Of a stretch of DNA of 64,000 nt, positions 23,881-30,910 are shown piece after piece; within the stretch, counting starts at the first letter, position 1; each line of letters begins with the position of its first letter. The notes beneath the pieces were generated by a model, which did no database searches, was not told where the DNA came from, and saw nothing but the letters and a program-made list of their open reading frames with translations. The DNA is from Negativicutes bacterium (GTDB lineage: Bacteria; Bacillota_C; Negativicutes; Sporomusales_B; JARLHX01): NCBI GenBank assembly GCA_031292035.1, contig JARLHX010000375.1:418095-482094 (forward strand). The letters run 5' to 3'. Made by a program: the position numbers and the translations under genes.

Positions 23881-25884
23881 TTAGTTTTGAATGGCATACA
23901 GCCGCATCTTGCGATACAGCGTATTGCGGGAAACGCCAAGTTCCCGGGCAACCAGGCTAACGTTGCCGCCGTGTTCCGACAAAAGCGTCAAAATCCGGGT
24001 TCGTTCTACCTCGCCCAGCGATTGCCGCCGTTGCTCACGATCAACGCCCATTCCCCATGGATGCGGCGGCGGCGGTGGGAGATGAACCCGCCTGGGCGCT
24101 GCGTATATCTCTGAGGGCAAATGGGCAAGAGTAATTGTCTCAGCTTCGGTCAGGCTGACTGCCCGCTCGAGCACATTTTGCAATTCGCGCACATTGCCAG
24201 GCCAGTCAAATTGCTGTAAATACTCCATAACTCCCGGCTCAACCTGAAAGCGACAACCCCGGTCCCGGCCGATTTTATCCAAGAAATGCTGGACCAGCAG
24301 CGGAATATCCTGAACCCGGTTGCGGAGCGGGGGGATGGTAATGGCGATAACATTCAGCCGGTAATAAAGATCCTGGCGGAAAGCGCCTTTTCCCACCTCG
24401 TGCAACAAATTTTTATTGGTGGCGCAGATCACCCTCACATTGACGGGAATGAGCTTATCGCCGCCGATACGCGTAACCGTTTTCTCCTGCAAAACCCGCA
24501 GTAGTGCGACCTGCTGTTCGAGCGGCATGTCGCCGATTTCGTCAAGAAAAAGCGTTCCTCCGGAAGCCAGTTCGAATTTTCCCGGCTTTCCGCCCCGCTT
24601 GGCTCCGGTGAAAGAGCCCTCGACATAGCCGAACAATTCGCTGCCGATCAGCTCGCGTGGTATGACACCGCAATTTAGCGCCACGAAAGGTCCTCCGCGC
24701 TGTTCGCTCCGGTTATGAATCGCCTGGGCGAAGATTTCTTTGCCGGTACCACTCTCGCCTTGTAGCAAAATATTGGATAGCGTAGTGGCCGCAAGGGATG
24801 CCACCCTTTTGGCTTCGAGAATTTCCACGCTGCCGCCGGTAATGTCGCTGAGCTGCAGGGTTGCATGATAGCCACTGAAGCGATTGACCAGGTTTTGGAT
24901 CTGCTTAATCGGACGCAAAATGATTACCCCACCAATGACCCGTCCCTGCTCGTCGGTCAGCGGCTCGCCTGAGGCCAGGCAATGGAAGGTGCTGTTTTTG
25001 CTATCTACCATGAGTTCGACATCTTCATAAGCTTCCTTATTGGTGAGCATCTGCCGTGTTATCACAGCCTTACCGCCAACCAACCGGTCGAGGGACGATC
25101 CTAGTATTTCTTGTTCCGGCCTGTTCAGGATTTCTTTTGCCATCGGATTCAATTGGGTAATAATGCAGTCAGCGTCAAGCATGAGTACCCCATCCGACAT
25201 TGTATTGAATATATTCATCAGTCGATTGTTGGCAAGTGCAAGCTCGCGATTTTTTCGACGAATATCAAGCTGGGCCATAATCGCTTCCGCCGCAGCAACC
25301 ACCATTCCTAAAGTATGGAGATGGGACATGTGGGAAGCGCCGGACATATCCAAGATGCCGATAACTTTGCCGCAGTCATCGAAAATGGGGGCTGCCGAAC
25401 AGGTCAAACAATGGTGCTTGAGACAGTAATGCTCGGCGCCGGAGACCTGAATGGGCGCCTGAGCCACTAGCGCTGTACCGATGGCGTTGGTACCCGCCTC
25501 TTCTTCCCGCCAGTTTGCCCCTTTGAAGAAGTTATTGGTCATCGGATTTTTCAGGGTATCTTCGTCACCAAACATCTCCATGATATAGCCGCATTCATCA
25601 GTCAAAACAACCACGAACCCAGAGCCTTGGACAAATTGATACAGGTTGGTCATAAACGGCTTTGCTATATTTATAAGCTCTCGTTTCTTTCCCTGCATGG
25701 CGAGAAAAGCTGCACTGTCCAACCTGCTGTGGAGACCATTGTCATAGGGATTGACACCTGACTGATGGCAACGGGACCAAGATTGAACTATCTGCTGACG
25801 AACTCCGTCCGCCCGGTTTTTCCCGGAGATGAAACTCTGCCAAACAGGAAGAACATGATCTTCGTAGGTGTTTGCATCAGGCAC
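23881..25884 (-). CDS. Sigma-54 activator with GAF and PAS domains (AcoR-like)
   Basis: This enhancer-binding regulator of 667 aa has a GAF-like sensor (about 60-200), a PAS domain (about 210-330), an AAA+ domain and a Fis-type helix-turn-helix. The AAA+ part shows Walker A GESGTGKE, the contact loop GSFTGAKRGG (a GAFTGA variant) and Walker B GGTLFLDE. The C-terminus GGNVSLVARELGVSRNTLYR is the DNA-binding helix pair. The start is a GTG at 25884 after AAAGGGG. It is followed by a UAS-like region, a terminator and the AOR sigma-54 promoter, so the AOR operon is its likely target and an aldehyde or related compound its likely signal. The length and domain order fit the AcoR family. Confidence 0.9.
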   Translation of the reverse strand: MPDANTYEDHVLPVWQSFISGKNRADGVRQQIVQSWSRCHQSGVNPYDNGLHSRLDSAAFLAMQGKKRELINIAKPFMTNLYQFVQGSGFVVVLTDECGYIMEMFGDEDTLKNPMTNNFFKGANWREEEAGTNAIGTALVAQAPIQVSGAEHYCLKHHCLTCSAAPIFDDCGKVIGILDMSGASHMSHLHTLGMVVAAAEAIMAQLDIRRKNRELALANNRLMNIFNTMSDGVLMLDADCIITQLNPMAKEILNRPEQEILGSSLDRLVGGKAVITRQMLTNKEAYEDVELMVDSKNSTFHCLASGEPLTDEQGRVIGGVIILRPIKQIQNLVNRFSGYHATLQLSDITGGSVEILEAKRVASLAATTLSNILLQGESGTGKEIFAQAIHNRSEQRGGPFVALNCGVIPRELIGSELFGYVEGSFTGAKRGGKPGKFELASGGTLFLDEIGDMPLEQQVALLRVLQEKTVTRIGGDKLIPVNVRVICATNKNLLHEVGKGAFRQDLYYRLNVIAITIPPLRNRVQDIPLLVQHFLDKIGRDRGCRFQVEPGVMEYLQQFDWPGNVRELQNVLERAVSLTEAETITLAHLPSEIYAAPRRVHLPPPPPHPWGMGVDREQRRQSLGEVERTRILTLLSEHGGNVSLVARELGVSRNTLYRKMRLYAIQN

Positions 25885-26022
25885 TGTACCACCCCTTTGT
25901 GCATCAGAAATAGATTTCCCGTGTTGATATCAGATTCGACGCACGTTAACCAATTCCTACCCACGTCGCACCGCCAGTACTCATCAATCATCACCAGTAT
26001 CAGATCGACACATTAGGAGCAA

Positions 26023-26640
26023 CTACAGCGTTATCCGGTCTTTTATTTGCTGAAACTTGGCTGTTCCGATGCCTGGAACTTTTTTGATTTCACTGATTTC
26101 GTGGAACGGGCCGTTGGTCTGGCGATAATCGATGATTCTCGCCGCCAGCACCGGGCCGATTCCTGGCAGTTTTTCAAGTTCGCTTTGATCGGCGGTATTG
26201 ATACTGCTTCTGTCGCTGGACTGCGGGACAGCTGCGGCAGCTGGTGCGGCTGTCGCTGCTGCCGCGCCAGAATGGACCGGCGAGTGGCTCAATGCCGGAA
26301 CACTGGGCGGGGTCGAGGGAACATAGACATGCATGCCGTCTTTGACCGGCTGGGCCAGATTGATCTTATGGCTATCTGCCACTGCCGCCAGACCGCCCGC
26401 AGCTTCGATCACGTCCACCACCCGGCTGCCTGGCTTCACTTTATAGAGGCCAGGCTGGCTGACCGCCCCACTGATATAGACCAGCGGCTCGCTGCCGCCC
26501 ATCCGTGGATTGTCCGTCTCTAAACCGCCAGATACCGACTCGGAAACAGTATTTCTCTGCCAAAAGCCGTAAAAGCTGCCGCCAACAATCAACAGCGCAA
26601 GAACTATGACCAGAACCAACCGTTTTTTCTGCCTGACCAT
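26023..26640 (-). CDS. comEA: ComEA competence DNA receptor
   Basis: This membrane-anchored DNA-binding protein of natural transformation has about 205 aa. It has a basic N-terminus and one membrane helix (LVLVIVLALLIVGGSFYGFW), an SLBB domain (PLVYISGAVSQPGLYKVKPG), an alanine/proline-rich linker and a C-terminal helix-hairpin-helix pair (SELEKLPGIGPVLAARI and IKKVPGIGTAKFQQI) that binds DNA. GGGGGG is best spaced for the ATG at 26640; the ATG at 26646 is too close. It follows leuS, with a terminator between. comEC, usually its next gene, is about 24 kb away at the left edge. Confidence 0.93.
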   Translation of the reverse strand: MVRQKKRLVLVIVLALLIVGGSFYGFWQRNTVSESVSGGLETDNPRMGGSEPLVYISGAVSQPGLYKVKPGSRVVDVIEAAGGLAAVADSHKINLAQPVKDGMHVYVPSTPPSVPALSHSPVHSGAAAATAAPAAAAVPQSSDRSSINTADQSELEKLPGIGPVLAARIIDYRQTNGPFHEISEIKKVPGIGTAKFQQIKDRITL

Positions 26641-26734
26641 CGCCATCCCCCCGGCAATGTAGTCACTTTCTCATTATTACATTCGTCATTATTTTCCAGT
26701 TTCCTACATATATTGGAAATTAATCGCAAAATAA

Positions 26735-26758
26735 AAACCGGTCATTTGACCGGTTTTC
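26735..26758 (-). terminator. Terminator after leuS
   Basis: AAAACCGGTC pairs exactly with GACCGGTTTT across a 4-nt loop, just after the leuS stop codon. Confidence 0.88.
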
Positions 26759-26768
26759 AGTATCGCAT

Positions 26769-29249
26769 CTAGTTTACCACAATATTGACCAGTTTCTGGG
26801 GAACGCAGATGACTTTCAGCACCTTCTTGTCGGCCACCAAAACCTTCACCTTATCTTGGTTCAAGGCCAGTGCCTCCAGCTCCTTGGCATCCAGGCCTAC
26901 CGGAACAACGATTTTATCCCGTACCTTGCCATTAATCTGCAATACGATTTCCACTTCATCGACCTTGATGGCCTCAGCGTCAAACTCGGGCCAAGACTGT
27001 TTATGCACGCTGTCTTCAGCGATCGTTGCATTCCACAGCTCTTCGGTAACATGTGGAGCAAATGGCGCCAGCAGTCTGAGCAAGGCCGAAATCACTTCGC
27101 GGATCAAGCCCGGCACGGGGGCGGATTCCTGCTCGCGGAATGCATACATTGCGTTGACCAGCTCCATAATAGCGCTGATGGCGGTGTTGAAATTGAACCT
27201 GTCACCGACATCGTCGGTCACCTTTTTAATGGTTGCGTGAAGAACACGCCTGAGTTCCCGTCCCGGCTTGCTGAGACTTTCGATCTCGTATTTGGCCGAA
27301 CCAGCCTTGGCCAGCGGCGCAAAGTGGCCGACAATCCGCCAGAGCCTGCCAAGAAAACGGTAGGCACCTTCCACACCCTGGTCGCTCCATTCCAGATCGC
27401 GTTCCGGCGGGGCGGCAAACAAGATGAACAGACGAGCCGTATCGGCGCCGTACTTCTGAATGATTTCCTCAGGAGAGACGATATTGCCCTTCGACTTGGA
27501 CATCTTCGCCCCGTCTTTGATGACCATCCCCTGGGTCAGCAGGTTTTTGAAAGGTTCATTGACATTGATCAGCCCTGCGTCTTTCAGCACCTTGGTAAAA
27601 AAGCGCGAGTACAAGAGATGGAGAATGGCGTGTTCGATCCCGCCGATATACTGATCCACCGGCATCCAATAGTTTCCCTTGGCCGGGTCGAACGCCTGGG
27701 CGGCGTTCTGCGGGTCGGTATAACGAAAATAATACCAGGAAGAACAAATAAATGTATCCATCGTGTCGGTTTCCCGTTGTCCCTTGCCGCCACACTTCGG
27801 ACAGGTGCAATTGACATATTCCTTCACCTTGGCCAGCGGTGAAACCGAACCGCCGTCAAAGCGAACATTCTCCGGCAAGAGTACCGGCAGTTCTTTTTTC
27901 GGCACAGGGACGACGCCGCATTTTTTGCAGTAGACGATCGGGATAGGAGCACCCCAATAGCGCTGGCGGGAAATCAGCCAGTCCCGCAGGCGATAGTTGA
28001 TACGGCGCTTACCGATTGCTTTCTTTTCCAGCCAGTCGGCCACGGCGTCCTTACCTGCTTCGCTTTCCTGGCCGCTGAAATCGCCGGAATTGACCATCTT
28101 GCCTGGCCCGTCATACGCCTCGGTCATCGAGTCAATGGCCAGACTTCCGTCTTCTTTCTGAATAACCAGCTTCATAGCCAGGTTATATTTTTTGGCAAAT
28201 TCCCAGTCCCGCTGGTCGTGGGCCGGTACGCCCATTACCGCGCCGGTGCCGTATTCCATCAACACATAGTTGGCGACCCAGATCGGCAGTTTCTCCCCGG
28301 TGATGGGGTGGACCGCATAGGCTCCGGTAAACATACCTTCTTTTTCGGTTTCGGTAGAAGTCCGGTTAATCTCACTCAGATTTCTTACCCGTTCAACGAA
28401 AGCCTTTACATCCTGCTCCTCGGGTTTGCCGGCAATCAGTTTTTCCACGAAGGCGTGTTCAGGAGCCAAGACAACGTAGGTCACGCCAAAAATCGTATCA
28501 TGGCGGGTTGTATATACGGCGATCTTTTCGCCGATTTCAGGCGCGTCAAAGGCAAACTCCGCCCCGACACTGCGACCGATCCAGTTTTCCTGCATGGTCT
28601 TGACCCGGTCCGGCCAACCCTTCAGCTCACTCAAATCAGCCAGTAGCCTGTCAGCATACTGGGTTATCTTTAAAAACCACTGTTCCAGTTCTTTCTTGAT
28701 CACTACCGAGTCGCAGCGCCAGCAGTGGCCATCAATCACTTGTTCATTGGCCAGCACCGTGTTGCAGTCGTTACACCAGTTGACTGCGGCCTTTTTCTTG
28801 TAAGCCAGGCCCATATCGAAAAACAGCAAGAAAAGCCATTGAGTCCATTTGTAATAATCGGGATGACAGGTAGCTACCTCCCGATCCCAGTCGTAAGACA
28901 GTCCCAACTCCTGCTGTTGTCGGCGCATGTTGGTGATATTATCCAGGGTCCAGTTTGCCGGATGGATGCCATTCTTGATCGCCGCATTCTCGGCAGGCAT
29001 ACCGAAAGCATCCCACCCCATAGGGTGAAGCACATTGTAGCCCTGCATCTTCTTAAATCTGGCAATAACGTCGCCGATGGAATAGTTGCGGACATGACCC
29101 ATATGCAGATTGCCTGAAGGATAGGGGAACATTTCCAGCACATAATACTCCGGGCGCTGGCGGTTGATTTCGGTGCGGAACGCACTTTGTTCAGCCCAGG
29201 CTTTTTGCCATTTCGGTTCTACTTCACTCGCGATATATCTTTCATTCAT
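26769..29249 (-). CDS. leuS: Leucyl-tRNA synthetase
   Basis: This class I aminoacyl-tRNA synthetase of 826 aa charges tRNA-Leu. The HIGH motif appears as [18 protein letters not shown] and the KMSKS motif as [12 protein letters not shown]. An editing domain ([18 protein letters not shown]), zinc-like cysteine pairs and the C-terminal anticodon-binding region are present. The length is normal for bacterial LeuRS. GGAGGG lies ahead of the ATG. It is controlled by a leucine-type T-box leader and a strong promoter just upstream. Confidence 0.98.
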   Translation of the reverse strand: MNERYIASEVEPKWQKAWAEQSAFRTEINRQRPEYYVLEMFPYPSGNLHMGHVRNYSIGDVIARFKKMQGYNVLHPMGWDAFGMPAENAAIKNGIHPANWTLDNITNMRRQQQELGLSYDWDREVATCHPDYYKWTQWLFLLFFDMGLAYKKKAAVNWCNDCNTVLANEQVIDGHCWRCDSVVIKKELEQWFLKITQYADRLLADLSELKGWPDRVKTMQENWIGRSVGAEFAFDAPEIGEKIAVYTTRHDTIFGVTYVVLAPEHAFVEKLIAGKPEEQDVKAFVERVRNLSEINRTSTETEKEGMFTGAYAVHPITGEKLPIWVANYVLMEYGTGAVMGVPAHDQRDWEFAKKYNLAMKLVIQKEDGSLAIDSMTEAYDGPGKMVNSGDFSGQESEAGKDAVADWLEKKAIGKRRINYRLRDWLISRQRYWGAPIPIVYCKKCGVVPVPKKELPVLLPENVRFDGGSVSPLAKVKEYVNCTCPKCGGKGQRETDTMDTFICSSWYYFRYTDPQNAAQAFDPAKGNYWMPVDQYIGGIEHAILHLLYSRFFTKVLKDAGLINVNEPFKNLLTQGMVIKDGAKMSKSKGNIVSPEEIIQKYGADTARLFILFAAPPERDLEWSDQGVEGAYRFLGRLWRIVGHFAPLAKAGSAKYEIESLSKPGRELRRVLHATIKKVTDDVGDRFNFNTAISAIMELVNAMYAFREQESAPVPGLIREVISALLRLLAPFAPHVTEELWNATIAEDSVHKQSWPEFDAEAIKVDEVEIVLQINGKVRDKIVVPVGLDAKELEALALNQDKVKVLVADKKVLKVICVPQKLVNIVVN

Positions 29250-29278
29250 CCTGACAAGACCCTCCCAGACTACCCTTT

Positions 29279-29520
29279 AATAAAAAAAACCCGGCTTATC
29301 AGCCAGGGACGAGCTTCTTCACCCGCGGTACCACCCTGCTTGACGGACAACGCCGTCCTCCTCTGGCCCTTAACGGGGGACCAAGCGTCAGCCGCTTCCA
29401 GTCCTCACGGCAGCTCCTCGGCAGTGAGTTCGACCGTTCGGCGCTTGGCTCGCATCATCCGCCAAGTTTCTGTTCCGCCGCATCCCAGCCTACTACTCTG
29501 CGTCTCAGGATTATCAGATA
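29279..29520 (-). promoter_or_regulatory. T-box riboswitch (leucine) upstream of leuS
   Basis: The minus strand carries the T-box signature AGGGTGGTACCGCG (29323-29336), followed by a terminator stem (CCTGGCTGATAAGCCGGG) and a T-run. An AGTA-like segment and a GAACTCACTG stretch (29422-29431) lie further upstream. The CTC in that stretch (29426-29428) is a leucine codon followed by A and is the probable specifier. Uncharged tRNA-Leu should pair with it and allow readthrough into leuS. Confidence 0.95.
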
Positions 29521-29522
29521 CC

Positions 29523-29552
29523 ATTATATAGCACGCAAACGACAAAAGTCAA
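29523..29552 (-). promoter_or_regulatory. Sigma-A promoter of leuS
   Basis: TTGACT and TATAAT are 18 bp apart on the minus strand, immediately before the T-box leader. Confidence 0.8.
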
Positions 29553-29624
29553 CTTTCCCCACAGCGGTATAGGCTGTTCTAACCCCGGTTGCAAGGCATA
29601 AAATGGTAAGTGAGGAGGTGCTTT

Positions 29625-30017
29625 ATGTATAAACTCATCATCGGCAATGTAAGGATTACCGTTTTAGGTGACGATGTTACCCACGAACAGGCGGCAACCA
29701 TGGCGCGGCAGGCTATTGCCGCCGCTTCCCGGCAAGGAAAACTTTTAAGTCACATCGAAATTTCCACCGGTGAATACGGTCCTGAGATCAAAACAAGCGA
29801 GAAAGTCGGTCATAAAGTCGTCCGCAAAACCATCAAACAGAGTATGCTGGACAGTATCCACACCGCCGCCCGGGAGAAACTCTTTCCCAACAACGCCTTC
29901 ACCAGTAAAGACAGTTGGTTCGACGGCGACACCGGCCAGGAGTGGTCTGGCGAGATGGTCAGTGATGCGCGTGAGGAACTCATCACCAAACTGGAAGTTT
30001 GGATAAAAACGGTATAG
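29625..30017 (+). CDS. Unknown 130-residue protein, intact member of a gene-tail repeat family
   Basis: I do not recognise the family. The ATG at 29625 follows GAGGAGG at good spacing; an in-frame start 15 bases earlier lacks one. The product starts MYKLIIGNVRITVLGDD, is mixed alpha/beta in appearance, has no signal peptide or membrane helix, and ends KLEVWIKTV. The residues KTSEKVGHKVVRKTIKQSM form a basic central stretch. The last 25 codons, the terminator and about 120 bp downstream recur at 43.1 kb and 47.3 kb, and the coding tail alone at 33.8 kb and 54.5 kb. The gene is divergent from leuS and stands alone. Confidence 0.7.
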   Translation: MYKLIIGNVRITVLGDDVTHEQAATMARQAIAAASRQGKLLSHIEISTGEYGPEIKTSEKVGHKVVRKTIKQSMLDSIHTAAREKLFPNNAFTSKDSWFDGDTGQEWSGEMVSDAREELITKLEVWIKTV

Positions 30018-30216
30018 AGAGTCTTAATGGTTTTATCAAATGCAAAAACGGTCTCCTCATTTGACGGGGACCGTTTTTTTTTTAAGCCAAGATTGCTCGC
30101 CTTCAAGTCAATCTGGACAGGTTCGGCCAAGTGAACCGCAACCTTGCAACTCCACCTTTTTCCGTTGCACACATTCCATGTGCATTGCGGAGTGTTAAAG
30201 GCTGAAAAGAAAACAC
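29931..30216 (+). repeat. Gene-tail repeat, copy A (within the intact gene and beyond)
   Basis: This copy covers the last 28 codons of the gene at 29625, its terminator and a conserved non-coding tail. The tail holds two small palindromes: GGTTCGGCCAAG with GTGAACC (GCGAACC in the other copies), and a CACAT/ATGTG pair at 30169-30182. Copies B and C match it almost base for base from GGATAAAAACGG onward. Confidence 0.85.
30044..30082 (+). terminator. Terminator of the unknown gene
   Basis: AAAAACGGTC pairs with GACCGTTTTT and a long T-run follows. The same hairpin is kept in repeat copies B (43255-43290) and C (47462-47499). Confidence 0.9.
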
Positions 30217-30278
30217 GGGACAACCGCAGAGCGCACCGACGCTCTAATTGGTCCCATCACTATTGTTGAAGCGATTAT

Positions 30279-30305
30279 GACAAAATAGGAACGTCCCCTA
30301 ATGTC
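30279..30305. repeat. REP-like imperfect palindrome
   Basis: GACAAAATAGGAACGTCCCC continues to CTAATGTC, forming an imperfect palindrome with GACA/TGTC ends. It lies between the gene-tail repeat and dmsB. Such sequences often accompany REP-associated (Y1) transposases in related bacteria; no transposase is present here. Confidence 0.5.
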
Positions 30306-30348
30306 TCATGAGCCGGGCCGCCGCTGGACGCACGACTACCCAATCCAA

Positions 30349-30900
30349 TTATGGCCGGGCGTGGCGATCGATAGTCAACAGCAGCGACGGCCGGGTGAGA
30401 CTTGAGTCTGGCAGGCCCCGGGCGTCCCGGGCATCGCCGTAACGCTGGCGCAGTTCGTCCAGCCGTCCAAAATGCAGGACTCGCATCGGACAGGTGCCAG
30501 TGCAGGCCGGTTCCTGGCCGGCGCTGATCAAGTCGTGGCACATATCGCATTTGACGATCCGGCGCTCGGCGGCATCAAACTGCACGGCGCCGTAGGGGCA
30601 GGAAGACACGCAGGCCTGGCAGCCGGTGCAGCGGCTGGGGTCGTAAAGCACCGCACCGGTCGCCGCGTCTTTGGACAAGGCCCCACCCGCGCAAGCTGCG
30701 ACACACCGCGGGGCAGCGCAGTGATTGCAGGACAGGGAAAGATAGTAGTGCCAGGGCCGAGGGTACTTGCCGCCCTCGAAATACCCCACCCGGCGGCAGA
30801 AAAGCCCCGGCCCAAGGTCGTTCTTGTCCTTGCCGGCGATCTGGCAGGTCTTACAGCCGGTGCAGGCGGTCATGTCGAAGTGAAAACCGTACTGTTGCAT
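30349..30900 (-). CDS. dmsB: DmsB-like ferredoxin subunit, second copy
   Basis: This iron-sulfur electron-transfer subunit of 183 aa is paired with the catalytic subunit just upstream. The ATG at 30900 (MQQYGFHFDMTACTGCKTC) follows GGTGGGGG; a longer in-frame start at 31008 would overlap dmsA and has no ribosome-binding site. Cysteine groups CTGCKTCQIAG, CNHCAAPRCVAAC, CTGCQACVSSC, CDMC and CTGTC are seen. The first group ends in glycine where the first-copy protein has cysteine (CSGCKVCQIAC), so one cluster may have an altered ligand set. Codon use is much GC-richer than in the first dms operon. No membrane anchor gene follows. Confidence 0.88.
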   Translation of the reverse strand: MQQYGFHFDMTACTGCKTCQIAGKDKNDLGPGLFCRRVGYFEGGKYPRPWHYYLSLSCNHCAAPRCVAACAGGALSKDAATGAVLYDPSRCTGCQACVSSCPYGAVQFDAAERRIVKCDMCHDLISAGQEPACTGTCPMRVLHFGRLDELRQRYGDARDARGLPDSSLTRPSLLLTIDRHARP

Positions 30901-30910
30901 AATCCCCCAC

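Noticed and set aside
26856..27842. Long plus-strand open frame of 328 codons inside leuS
   Set aside because: It lies entirely antisense to leuS, whose reading frame, motifs and T-box are beyond doubt. No ribosome-binding site or protein family is visible in the antisense frame.
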